From Candidatus Zhuqueibacterota bacterium (GTDB lineage: Bacteria > Zhuqueibacterota > Zhuqueibacteria > Oceanimicrobiales > Oceanimicrobiaceae), in assembly GCA_029262035.1 (NCBI GenBank), contig JAJDAE010000061.1, forward strand, positions 1-33,595: 33,595 nucleotides of DNA, in the 5' to 3' direction. The position numbers and the translations under genes are program-made. Shown one piece after another: positions 15,519-22,676 of this stretch; position 1 is the first letter of the stretch, and the number at the start of each line of letters is the position of its first letter. The notes beneath the pieces were generated by a model, which was given only the letters and a program-made list of their open reading frames with translations, was not told the origin of the DNA and did no database searches.

Positions 15519-15561
15519 GATTAGCGCTAACTAACATAATAATTTCGAACCTCTAAGTCAA
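15519..15561 (-). promoter_or_regulatory. Sigma-70-type promoter of tetR with overlapping operator
   Basis: The minus strand has TTGACT (15556-15561) and, 17 bp on, TATGTT (15533-15538), a fair -35/-10 pair. The operator copy GATTAGCGCTAACTAACA (15519-15536, plus strand) overlaps the -10 and start region, as expected for autorepression. Confidence 0.6.
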
Positions 15562-15637
15562 GATTTTTTATAAAAATTTGAATTTGAGGGAAAGCAAAGG
15601 AGCGCAGAGAGTTGTGCTTGGATTTGTATGGAATTGT

Positions 15638-16921
15638 TTAAAAGAAGAAGCGTAGCCAGGTCTCGACCTTTGTTTCAAATTGTTTACTGCCATATTCAGA
15701 GTTGCCATCTCCCCAAAATAGCGTTGGCCACAACAGAAACTCAAAATTGGTAAAAGGCTTGTAACCCAGTTGAGCAGAAAGAGTAAAACTGTTGTCATTC
15801 AGATTGTAAATGGTGAAGGCGCCAATAGAAGAATAAAGCCAGCTAAACGGTTCGGGTTGACTAACTTTAATGTAAAGATAATCCCGCATGAAGGTACGGG
15901 TCTGAAACCGGCTGGTGAAATCGAGCCGGGTTTGGGAAACGATTTCCGGATCGCCGCTGTCCATCGCATTACCAAGAAAATTTAGTACATCGGTGAATTC
16001 AGTCTCGTTTAAGCCGCGATTGTTACGATAGTATTCAGCAATAATGGTCGTGTTCAAGTTGGTCAGATATCGTAATCCAAAAAGATAAGATGTGCCGCTG
16101 ATTTTCTTTTGCAGAATTTCATTATTTTGTACAAATGCTTTGGGGTCATCTTTGTCGTAACTAACCTCTCCATGGATTTCCAGGTTAGTTCGAATATTCG
16201 TGGAAAAATCGAAGCCGTACCGTTGCGGTTCATCCTGGCGCTGGAACATCATAAAATCGATATCAATGTTGCGTAGCAGAAAGTACAGTTTCAAGGCGAT
16301 TCCTGTATGATCTGCCTGCGAAAACTTATCATTAAATTCCGCTTCCTGTGGCATAACAATACCGGAAAAAGACATATTCTGTAACCACTCAGACTCGTAG
16401 CTTTTGTTGTAATTGAAATAGCCCGAGACAATACCTGCCAAGGCAAGATCGGGATTTTCAGGATCCTTTTCTGTGTTGACGTAGCCAACCGGATTAAATG
16501 CGTAGCCCTTTCCCCAAAAATAGCGCCGTTTCCCTACCCCGGCTGAAAGCCTTGGCGTTAGATTTAAGCTACCATACAATTCAAAAAAGGTCGGGTCAAT
16601 AGGACCTTCTTTGGTGTATTGATAGAAAGTTTTCATCAAGAATCCGACTTGCTTATGGCGGTATTCGCCGTTAAAATAAAAATCCAGCCGATTTTGGGAA
16701 AGATAAGAATCATCATTACCGGTATTAAAAAAGTTCATTCTGTAAAGCGGCGATTCCTTCCGGGCTCTTAAAATGCCCCATTTCGCATCGAGATTACCGT
16801 TAAACTCGATGCTCGCCTCTTCCTCTTCTTCCGGAATATCAAAGTCGTAATCCTGAGAAATGGCTATACCGCTGAACAGAATATTCAGAAAAAAAACAAT
16901 CGGGAGACAAACCCTCATCAA
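15638..16921 (-). CDS. Outer-membrane protein of the Lol-like operon
   Basis: The 427-residue protein has a signal peptide (about 1-21) and then an acidic patch (DIPEEEEEASIEF). The rest looks like a beta-barrel: alternating aromatic residues (LDFYFNGEYRH, FLMKTFYQYTK) and a terminal WLRFFF, the aromatic end that BAM substrates need. I do not recognise a named family. It overlaps the LolA-like gene by 4 nt (ATGA) and is the last gene of the run that starts at 20135. By context it could be the outer-membrane partner or the cargo of the ABC/LolA-like system; neither can be shown from the sequence. No terminator with a U-run was found in the 100 bp after it. Confidence 0.75.
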   Translation of the reverse strand: MMRVCLPIVFFLNILFSGIAISQDYDFDIPEEEEEASIEFNGNLDAKWGILRARKESPLYRMNFFNTGNDDSYLSQNRLDFYFNGEYRHKQVGFLMKTFYQYTKEGPIDPTFFELYGSLNLTPRLSAGVGKRRYFWGKGYAFNPVGYVNTEKDPENPDLALAGIVSGYFNYNKSYESEWLQNMSFSGIVMPQEAEFNDKFSQADHTGIALKLYFLLRNIDIDFMMFQRQDEPQRYGFDFSTNIRTNLEIHGEVSYDKDDPKAFVQNNEILQKKISGTSYLFGLRYLTNLNTTIIAEYYRNNRGLNETEFTDVLNFLGNAMDSGDPEIVSQTRLDFTSRFQTRTFMRDYLYIKVSQPEPFSWLYSSIGAFTIYNLNDNSFTLSAQLGYKPFTNFEFLLWPTLFWGDGNSEYGSKQFETKVETWLRFFF

Positions 16922-17652
16922 CGCAACTCCCCCAATCTGGGGATATAATCAAGCGTAAAAACTTCATTGGGAAACTTGCGCAATTTAAGTTTTGAATAAA
17001 TAAGCACGGACCGAAATCCTTTGTAAAGCGGACTGGTGGTTTCAATTACTGCCGGGCGAACCAGGCCATTGCCAAAATCTTTTATTTCCTTAAATTCCAG
17101 GGTCTTAATCAAAGTACCTGAGGCGGCGTAACACTCAACTTTCTCGACCAGCAGTGATTTTTTATCAACCCACATTTTTAATTTGTCATACGCCACGCTG
17201 GTGGTCTTGGCTTTCAAGTCAAGGATATATTGTGAGTCCGTTTTCTCATTAAAGGTCGCATTATACTCCACAGAATAATCCAAACGCATAATGTCGGAAT
17301 TGTTGAACACACCCCCCACCACGGACTGCAAGCTGGTGATGCGAATTGGCCGACCGACGTTCGGAATATACAACCACATATTATCACCTTTGCGCAGGGT
17401 TGCCCTGCCCTTATCGCTGGCCGGGGATAAATAGAGCATGGCCACATTGTCCTTACCTTTTTTCACGCTGTAGAAGATGAACTCCTTTTTACTGCCATCA
17501 GGCTCTTCGTTTATGAGTTTGCGGTAAGACTCGAACGATTCCGGCAGCAGTTTCTCGTCGGCTTGTTTCAAAATCTCATTAGCATTCTGGGAAAAGCCTG
17601 AAGAAAAAAGAGCAAGGCTCAATACTGAGAATAACCATTTATATCTTATCAT
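16918..17652 (-). CDS. LolA-like outer-membrane lipoprotein-sorting protein
   Basis: The 244-residue product has a signal peptide (about 1-21, cut near GFSQ). It matches the LolA-like family often named outer membrane lipoprotein-sorting protein (PF17131 type): repeated strands such as KGRATLRKGDNMWLYIPNVGRPIRI, then MLYLSPASDKG, then LKMWVDKKSLLVEKVECY. Members form a half-barrel that carries lipids or lipoproteins across the periplasm. It sits between an ABC permease and an outer-membrane protein in the same transcript, which supports a trans-envelope transport route. AAGGAG lies upstream of the ATG at 17652. Confidence 0.85.
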   Translation of the reverse strand: MIRYKWLFSVLSLALFSSGFSQNANEILKQADEKLLPESFESYRKLINEEPDGSKKEFIFYSVKKGKDNVAMLYLSPASDKGRATLRKGDNMWLYIPNVGRPIRITSLQSVVGGVFNNSDIMRLDYSVEYNATFNEKTDSQYILDLKAKTTSVAYDKLKMWVDKKSLLVEKVECYAASGTLIKTLEFKEIKDFGNGLVRPAVIETTSPLYKGFRSVLIYSKLKLRKFPNEVFTLDYIPRLGELR

Positions 17653-17695
17653 TTAAAAACTCCTTGATTTCGTAAAAACGCTATTTATCATTCAC

Positions 17696-18946
17696 TCAAA
17701 CATGTCTCAGCGCTTCGACCGGTTGCATCTTTGATGCCTTGAGAGCCGGCTGAAAACTCGAAAGGACAGTAATTAAGAGGACGATGACGGAGATTGTCAG
17801 CAACTCGGAGGAGGAAACTGAGGTTACAAGCTGGATGTCTTTCATTCTCCCAAAAGAAAAATGGAAATTGGAAATATTAATAACATATAAAACTGCAACT
17901 CCCAGAATATTGCCGATGATGGTGCTAATCAAGCCAAGGCTAAAGCCCTCAGCCAGAAATAACCCCAGAATTCTGGAAGGCAAAGTACCGATTGCAGAAA
18001 TGGTTCCGATCTCACTGACCCGTTCATAAACCGACATCATCATAACATTGAGAATACTGACGAGAACAATGGCTATCAAAACAATTTTAACGGTAATGAT
18101 TAACAGGTCTACAATTGTAGCGATGGTCGCAAATGGTGACAGTTCCGCCCATGTGTGAGATTCAAACGCCGGTTGGTCTTGTTTGTTTATGAATTGCTGT
18201 AATTCAGCGCCTAACTGTTTTTTCACCTCTTTTAAGTCATCTAATTCATTGAGTCGAATGGCTATTTCATTAATCTCATCTCCGGTAATTCGCAGCAATG
18301 TTTTTGCATCATCAATATGAATATAGCCGTCTCTTCCCGATGGCCCGAGCAGTCCTTCCACGATTCCGGCTACCTTCAGCCCGATGGCATTTACCGAACC
18401 GTCCTTATTTGTCGCAACCAGAACGATGTCATCACCCTTTTTTAATTTTAAGCCCTTTGCCAGATTTTTAGGAAGAATCAATTCACCCTCTTGCATAAAC
18501 TGTCCGTCTTCCGCAGAATTTCCTTCTATGCGATCTGTAAGGGCGGGACAGGTCTGACTTTCCATTTCCGGGTCAACTGCTGTTAAGCGGATGTTAGTCG
18601 TTTGCTCAAAATTACTCAACATGGCGCCGAGCTTAATACGAAAAGTGTAAGCCTTGATCATCTCGTTGTCATCTAAAACCTTACGTAGATTTGAAATTTC
18701 TTTACTAGTGAGATTTAAATGCAGCGGCAAATTATCGATGGAGCTGACATACCCTTTTTTATGAATCTGCAAATGTCCCATCATGGAATCTGTAATCGTA
18801 CCGATCATCATACCTTTGAAAGAGGTTGAAATACCTGAAAACACGATGACCAAAATCATCCCAAAAACAATGAGTAGACTGGTAAGCAAAGTCCGTCTTT
18901 TATAACGGAACAAATTCCGAAACGCTATTTTGAATATATTTTTCAT
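17696..18946 (-). CDS. ABC transporter permease, LolE/FtsX-like
   Basis: The 416-residue protein has the MacB/LolCE topology: one N-terminal membrane helix (about 18-40), a large periplasmic domain (about 45-265) and three C-terminal helices in an FtsX domain (ILNVMMMSVYERVSEIGTISAIG; final KASKMQPVEALRHV). It pairs with the ATPase gene 15 bp upstream. Such permeases do not move substrates through the membrane but extract or deliver molecules on the periplasmic side, which fits the LolA-like gene that follows after 43 bp. Confidence 0.9.
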   Translation of the reverse strand: MKNIFKIAFRNLFRYKRRTLLTSLLIVFGMILVIVFSGISTSFKGMMIGTITDSMMGHLQIHKKGYVSSIDNLPLHLNLTSKEISNLRKVLDDNEMIKAYTFRIKLGAMLSNFEQTTNIRLTAVDPEMESQTCPALTDRIEGNSAEDGQFMQEGELILPKNLAKGLKLKKGDDIVLVATNKDGSVNAIGLKVAGIVEGLLGPSGRDGYIHIDDAKTLLRITGDEINEIAIRLNELDDLKEVKKQLGAELQQFINKQDQPAFESHTWAELSPFATIATIVDLLIITVKIVLIAIVLVSILNVMMMSVYERVSEIGTISAIGTLPSRILGLFLAEGFSLGLISTIIGNILGVAVLYVINISNFHFSFGRMKDIQLVTSVSSSELLTISVIVLLITVLSSFQPALKASKMQPVEALRHV

Positions 18947-18961
18947 CTCTCTGCTTCTCCC

Positions 18962-19666
18962 TCAATTAGAACTTTTCAGATTCATGATTTCTTTGTTCGT
19001 CATCTGTCCGTCTTCCAGTGTAAAAACAATTTCTGCTTCCTTCATAATTTTAGGATCATGTGTGGAAAAAACAAAAGTCGTTTTCAAATCACGTTGCATT
19101 TGCCGCATTAATTCGATGACTTTAAAAGCGCTGGTATGATCGAGATTTGCCGTAGGTTCATCTGCAAGCACCAATTTAGGATTCGTTACCAGCGCTCGAG
19201 CCACGGCAACGCGCTGCTTTTGCCCTCCTGATATTTGCCCCGGGTATTTGTCTTTTTGATCCAGCATGCTCACTGCTTCGAGATAATGTAAAATTCTTTC
19301 CCGGCGTTCTTTTGGTGCTATATTCTGCACCATAATTAATGGGTACTCCACATTTTCATAGACTGTAAGAACAGGGATAAGGTTGAAATTTTGAAAAATA
19401 AATCCCAGGTGGTTGCCTCTGAATCGTGCAGCTTCCCGGGTTTCCAAATCATTAACGTGGGTGCCGTTCACGTAAACATTTCCCGTTGAAGGTTTATCCA
19501 GACAACCGATCAGGTTCAGGAGTGTGGTTTTACCACTCCCTGACGGCCCGACAAATGAAACAAACGATTGCTCTTCAATTTGTAAAGAAACACTCTTTAG
19601 CGCGTCGACTCGTGTTTCGCTCATATCGTAAAACTTGGACACACCTTTAAGTTCTATTAATGCCAT
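18962..19666 (-). CDS. ABC transporter ATPase, LolD/MacB-like
   Basis: The 234-residue ATPase has all the expected motifs: Walker A GPSGSGKT (40-47), Q-loop FQNFNLIPVLTVYENVEYPL, signature SGGQKQRVAVARAL, Walker B LVLADEPTANLD and the switch His in STHD. The length fits LolD. It is 16 bp downstream of the ferritin-like lipoprotein gene and 15 bp upstream of the permease, so all are in one transcript from P4. It powers the envelope transporter. There is only one permease gene, so the complex would be a homodimer as in MacB rather than the LolCE heterodimer. Confidence 0.93.
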   Translation of the reverse strand: MALIELKGVSKFYDMSETRVDALKSVSLQIEEQSFVSFVGPSGSGKTTLLNLIGCLDKPSTGNVYVNGTHVNDLETREAARFRGNHLGFIFQNFNLIPVLTVYENVEYPLIMVQNIAPKERRERILHYLEAVSMLDQKDKYPGQISGGQKQRVAVARALVTNPKLVLADEPTANLDHTSAFKVIELMRQMQRDLKTTFVFSTHDPKIMKEAEIVFTLEDGQMTNKEIMNLKSSN

Positions 19667-19682
19667 TAGCCTTATTCCTTCA

Positions 19683-20135
19683 CTAAATAATCAAATTATT
19701 CTCAAATACCAACCGGACATCTGCAGGCAATTCCAACTTGAGAAATTCATCGTACAGCTCAATATTCTCGATTTCAGCTATAACACCGGCTGCGCAAGCT
19801 TCCACTACTGAAGCAAATGCCGGAACATTGTAAAGGTTCCATTCGCTTTCAGGTACCTCAAACCCACCATTACTAAAAACTCGTCCAATGGACAAAAAAT
19901 GCCGCACTTCAGCGTTGACGATACTACTAAAAGGCTGCACAGCGCCAAAATCTGCCAAAACTCTGAGGTAAATATTTTCAGCACGATATTCATCCTGAAT
20001 TGCTGAATTCAGTATGATTATAACTTCCGGGGTCAAAGGTTCCGAAGGGGTTACCGAGTCACTTAAATTACTACAAGATATTAGAACGGCCAAAAGCATA
20101 CTGAGTGCTGCGACTTTTATGATCACAGTTTTCAT
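19683..20135 (-). CDS. Ferritin-like (DUF2202-type) lipoprotein, C-terminally short
   Basis: The start at 20135 is chosen over in-frame codons up to 20252: AAAGGAG precedes it, it begins a lipoprotein signal peptide (lipobox LISC, Cys21), and the upstream extension overlaps promoter P4. The 150 residues include a ferritin-like four-helix domain of DUF2202 type, with likely metal ligands in QDEYRAEN (Glu49, Glu53), NAEVRHF (Glu76, His79) and IAEIENIELYD (about Glu121). The protein stops after VFENNLII, where relatives normally continue with a short Asn/His motif; the following frame holds another stop at once, so a late truncation is likely. Iron or manganese binding at the envelope is inferred. 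It is the first gene of the P4 transcript, ahead of the ABC genes. Confidence 0.75.
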   Translation of the reverse strand: MKTVIIKVAALSMLLAVLISCSNLSDSVTPSEPLTPEVIIILNSAIQDEYRAENIYLRVLADFGAVQPFSSIVNAEVRHFLSIGRVFSNGGFEVPESEWNLYNVPAFASVVEACAAGVIAEIENIELYDEFLKLELPADVRLVFENNLII

Positions 20136-20233
20136 TTTTGTTCTCCTTTTCATAAAGTTAGATGATGCATATTTCAAAAAGATACAAAAAAAGTCTATTT
20201 GCTTGCATTTTCTTTTCATTTCGGACAGGCTAA

Positions 20234-20250
20234 GGCAACCCGTGTACCAC
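20234..20250 (-). promoter_or_regulatory. Sigma-54 promoter P4 (-24/-12)
   Basis: The minus strand reads GTGGTACACGGGTTGCC, with GG at 20248/20247 and GC at 20236/20235, 12 nt apart. The predicted transcription start near 20223 gives a leader of about 88 nt. It would drive the ferritin-like lipoprotein and the Lol-like genes. Confidence 0.75.
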
Positions 20251-20345
20251 AACCTGAACCTTGAAACAATAGGAATATAAGTGCTTGAATTTACAACAAT
20301 AATGGAGACGTAATGTCTGAGTCTTAGAATTATTTCATTCGAATT

Positions 20346-20385
20346 TTCGACGATTTGGACGAGATAAATTCAACGGTTTGGAGGA
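20346..20385 (-). promoter_or_regulatory. Tandem activator sites upstream of P4
   Basis: The plus-strand copies are TTCGACGATTTGGACGA (20346-20362) and TTCAACGGTTTGGAGGA (20369-20385), 23 bp apart. The near edge is 98 bp upstream of the -24 GG. They begin 55 bp past the stop of the metal-transporter gene, which is in the response-regulator operon. Confidence 0.8.
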
Positions 20386-20440
20386 GAAACTTGGTTGTGT
20401 GTTAGATCTGGTATTGAATAAGCCTCAAACTGGAAAATTT

Positions 20441-21247
20441 CTAAGCGAGACCTTTTAACAGATACCCGATTAAATAGGCCACTAATGCGGTGGCACCACC
20501 AATCAAAAGCATTTCAAACCCTGATTTCCACCACCGTTTGCCGGTAACCAATACACTTAGTGAGCCAACGGCGAATATGGTTATGAAAGTAAGGCCAATT
20601 GCAACCGGATAAGAGTTTGCAAAAAAGAATGGACTAACATATGCCAAAATGTAGGACAAAAGTGGAACAAAGCCCGCGACTAAAAAGGAGATGAACGTCA
20701 CGAACCCGGCCTTTATGGGAGATTTTTGTTCGGGAATAATATGAAGCTCTTCCAGAAGCATAGTGTCCACCCACTGCTTTTTATCCTTGGTGATCACATC
20801 CACTATTTTTTCCAAAAGCTGCCCCGTAAATCCCTTTCGTTTGTAAATCTGTCGAACTTCTTCCTTTTCTTCCTCAGGCATGTTTTCAATTTCCCACTCT
20901 TCCCGATGCCTTTCTCTGGCTTTGTATTCAACTTCCGACTTGGTGCCCAGATAGTTGCCAACAGCCATGGACAACCCGTCTGCAAAAAGATTAGCAAATC
21001 CCAGAATCAAAACAATTCCCGACGAAAGAGAAGCACCGGCAACTCCCGACACCACTGCAAATGTCGTGACAATGCCATCGATGGCGCCGTAAACCATATC
21101 GCCGATGTACTGCCCCTTTTCAACATCATGAATTGCGGGTTCTTCTAAAGATTCTTTGATGAACTGCTCTTTGTGCGCTTTTTTAGCCGCTTCCAAATCT
21201 AACTCGGAATGAGCCCGCCTTGCATCTTGCAGCCGGTCTTTTGACAT
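20441..21247 (-). CDS. VIT1/CCC1-family iron/manganese transporter
   Basis: The 268-residue protein has five likely membrane helices and the family signature YGAIDGIVTTFAVVSGVAGASL, followed by GFANLFADGLSMAVGNYLGTKSE. The cytoplasmic metal-binding loop (about residues 95-160) is rich in Glu (EEWEIENMPEEEKEEVRQIY), as in Fe2+/Mn2+ transporters of this family. It would export or sequester divalent iron or manganese from the cytosol. It is 13 bp downstream of the sigma-54 response regulator and likely in its operon; a ferritin-like lipoprotein gene lies just beyond P4, so both neighbours point to metal handling. Confidence 0.88.
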   Translation of the reverse strand: MSKDRLQDARRAHSELDLEAAKKAHKEQFIKESLEEPAIHDVEKGQYIGDMVYGAIDGIVTTFAVVSGVAGASLSSGIVLILGFANLFADGLSMAVGNYLGTKSEVEYKARERHREEWEIENMPEEEKEEVRQIYKRKGFTGQLLEKIVDVITKDKKQWVDTMLLEELHIIPEQKSPIKAGFVTFISFLVAGFVPLLSYILAYVSPFFFANSYPVAIGLTFITIFAVGSLSVLVTGKRWWKSGFEMLLIGGATALVAYLIGYLLKGLA

Positions 21248-21260
21248 AAATTCAACTCCC

Positions 21261-22625
21261 TCACTTCATTCCATATTTTTGAAGTTTATACCTCAAATGC
21301 CGCTCAGTCATACCCAATATATCAGCAGCTTTAGTTTGCACTCCCTTTGATTCTGCCAGAGCAGTCTGTATAAGCTGTTTTTCAAAATTTCCAACCCTTT
21401 CGTCAAACGTGCCTGTTGTTAAATCCATGGATTTTTTGTTTTCGTTTTTTAGCCCCTGGACATTCATGGGTAGGTCGCGTGAGTTGATAATTTCTCCCCG
21501 CGCTAAGACAACTGCCTGCTCAATGATATTTTCCAATTCCCGTATATTGCCGGGATAGCCATACTTGAGCAGCAAATCCATAGCCTCTTTTGAGATACCG
21601 CCGACCTGTTTCTTATTCAGAGTTGAAAACTTTCTGAGAAAATGGTCAATCAGGGGATGAATATCGCTCTTATGTTCACGAAGAGGGGGAACCGAAATGG
21701 AGATGACATTTATACGATAGTAAAGATCGTCTCGAAATGTTCTTTCTTCAAGCATGGCTTCCAGATCGCGATTCGTAGCGGCGATAAGCCGTACATCTAC
21801 CTTAATGGTTTCGCTGCCTCCCACCCGTTCGAAAGATTTTTCCTGCAGGACTCTTAGCAGTTTAACTTGGGTTGACAGAGGGATTTCACCAATTTCATCT
21901 AAAAACAGAGTGCCACCATGGGCCATTTCAAAACGGCCTTTGCGCTGACGGTCGGCTCCGGTGAAGGCACCTTTCTCATGCCCAAAAAGCTCGCTTTCTA
22001 AAAGATTTTCTGCTAAGGCAGCGCAGTTCACCGCTATGAAAGACTTATCTTTGCGTGTGCTGGCATAATGAATAGCTTTGGCGATCAACTCTTTTCCCGT
22101 ACCACTCTCGCCTCGAATGAGAGCGGTAGCCTGACTGGGCGCCACTCTTGCTGCTGTGTTGAGTACTGCCTCCATCTCCCGGCTGCTTGAAATAATTTCT
22201 GCAAACTTAAACTTTTCTTCAAGTTGTATTTTCAGTTCCCGGTTTTCAGAAACTAATTGTTTACGTTCCAGAGCATTTTCAACAATCAATTCAAGATGAT
22301 CTAAGTCGATAGGTTTCGTAAGATAATCAAAAGCGCCAGCTTTCATCGCCTCTGTGGCCGATTCCACGCTGCCGAAAGCCGTCATCACAATAACATCGAT
22401 TTCAGGATTAATTTGTTTGGCTTCATTCAAAACAGTTAAGCCATCTTTTTCAGGCATTTTAAAATCAGTGAGAATCAAATCAATCGTTGTGGACTTCACC
22501 ATTTCAAGACCTGCATTTCCTGAACCGGCCTTTTCAACCCGGTAGCCTTTTTTCTTGAGAAATCCGGCTAAAGTTTCCAATTGAGCTTTTTCATCGTCTA
22601 TAACTAAAATTGTAGAGTCCGGCAT
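21261..22625 (-). CDS. Sigma-54-dependent response regulator (NtrC/ZraR type)
   Basis: The 454 residues form three domains. The receiver (about 1-120) has the phospho-acceptor Asp54 in LILTDFKMPEKDG plus the acidic pair DDE at 10-12 and Lys104. The AAA+ domain (about 145-375) has Walker A GESGTGKE (172-179), Walker B LFLDEIG and the GAFTGAD loop (219-225) that contacts sigma-54. A Fis-type HTH closes the protein (about 412-452: TKAADILGMTERHLRYKLQKYG). All activity motifs are intact. It is 51 bp after the sensor kinase. It is the best candidate to bind the tandem TCGAC dyads in front of P1 to P4, because those sites lie in the same window and one pair flanks its own operon; other NtrC-type proteins elsewhere are not excluded. 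Confidence 0.95.
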   Translation of the reverse strand: MPDSTILVIDDEKAQLETLAGFLKKKGYRVEKAGSGNAGLEMVKSTTIDLILTDFKMPEKDGLTVLNEAKQINPEIDVIVMTAFGSVESATEAMKAGAFDYLTKPIDLDHLELIVENALERKQLVSENRELKIQLEEKFKFAEIISSSREMEAVLNTAARVAPSQATALIRGESGTGKELIAKAIHYASTRKDKSFIAVNCAALAENLLESELFGHEKGAFTGADRQRKGRFEMAHGGTLFLDEIGEIPLSTQVKLLRVLQEKSFERVGGSETIKVDVRLIAATNRDLEAMLEERTFRDDLYYRINVISISVPPLREHKSDIHPLIDHFLRKFSTLNKKQVGGISKEAMDLLLKYGYPGNIRELENIIEQAVVLARGEIINSRDLPMNVQGLKNENKKSMDLTTGTFDERVGNFEKQLIQTALAESKGVQTKAADILGMTERHLRYKLQKYGMK

Positions 22626-22676
22626 AAATATATTCCTTCAATATCGATTCGCAGTAGTGATTAAAGTTCTCTAAAT

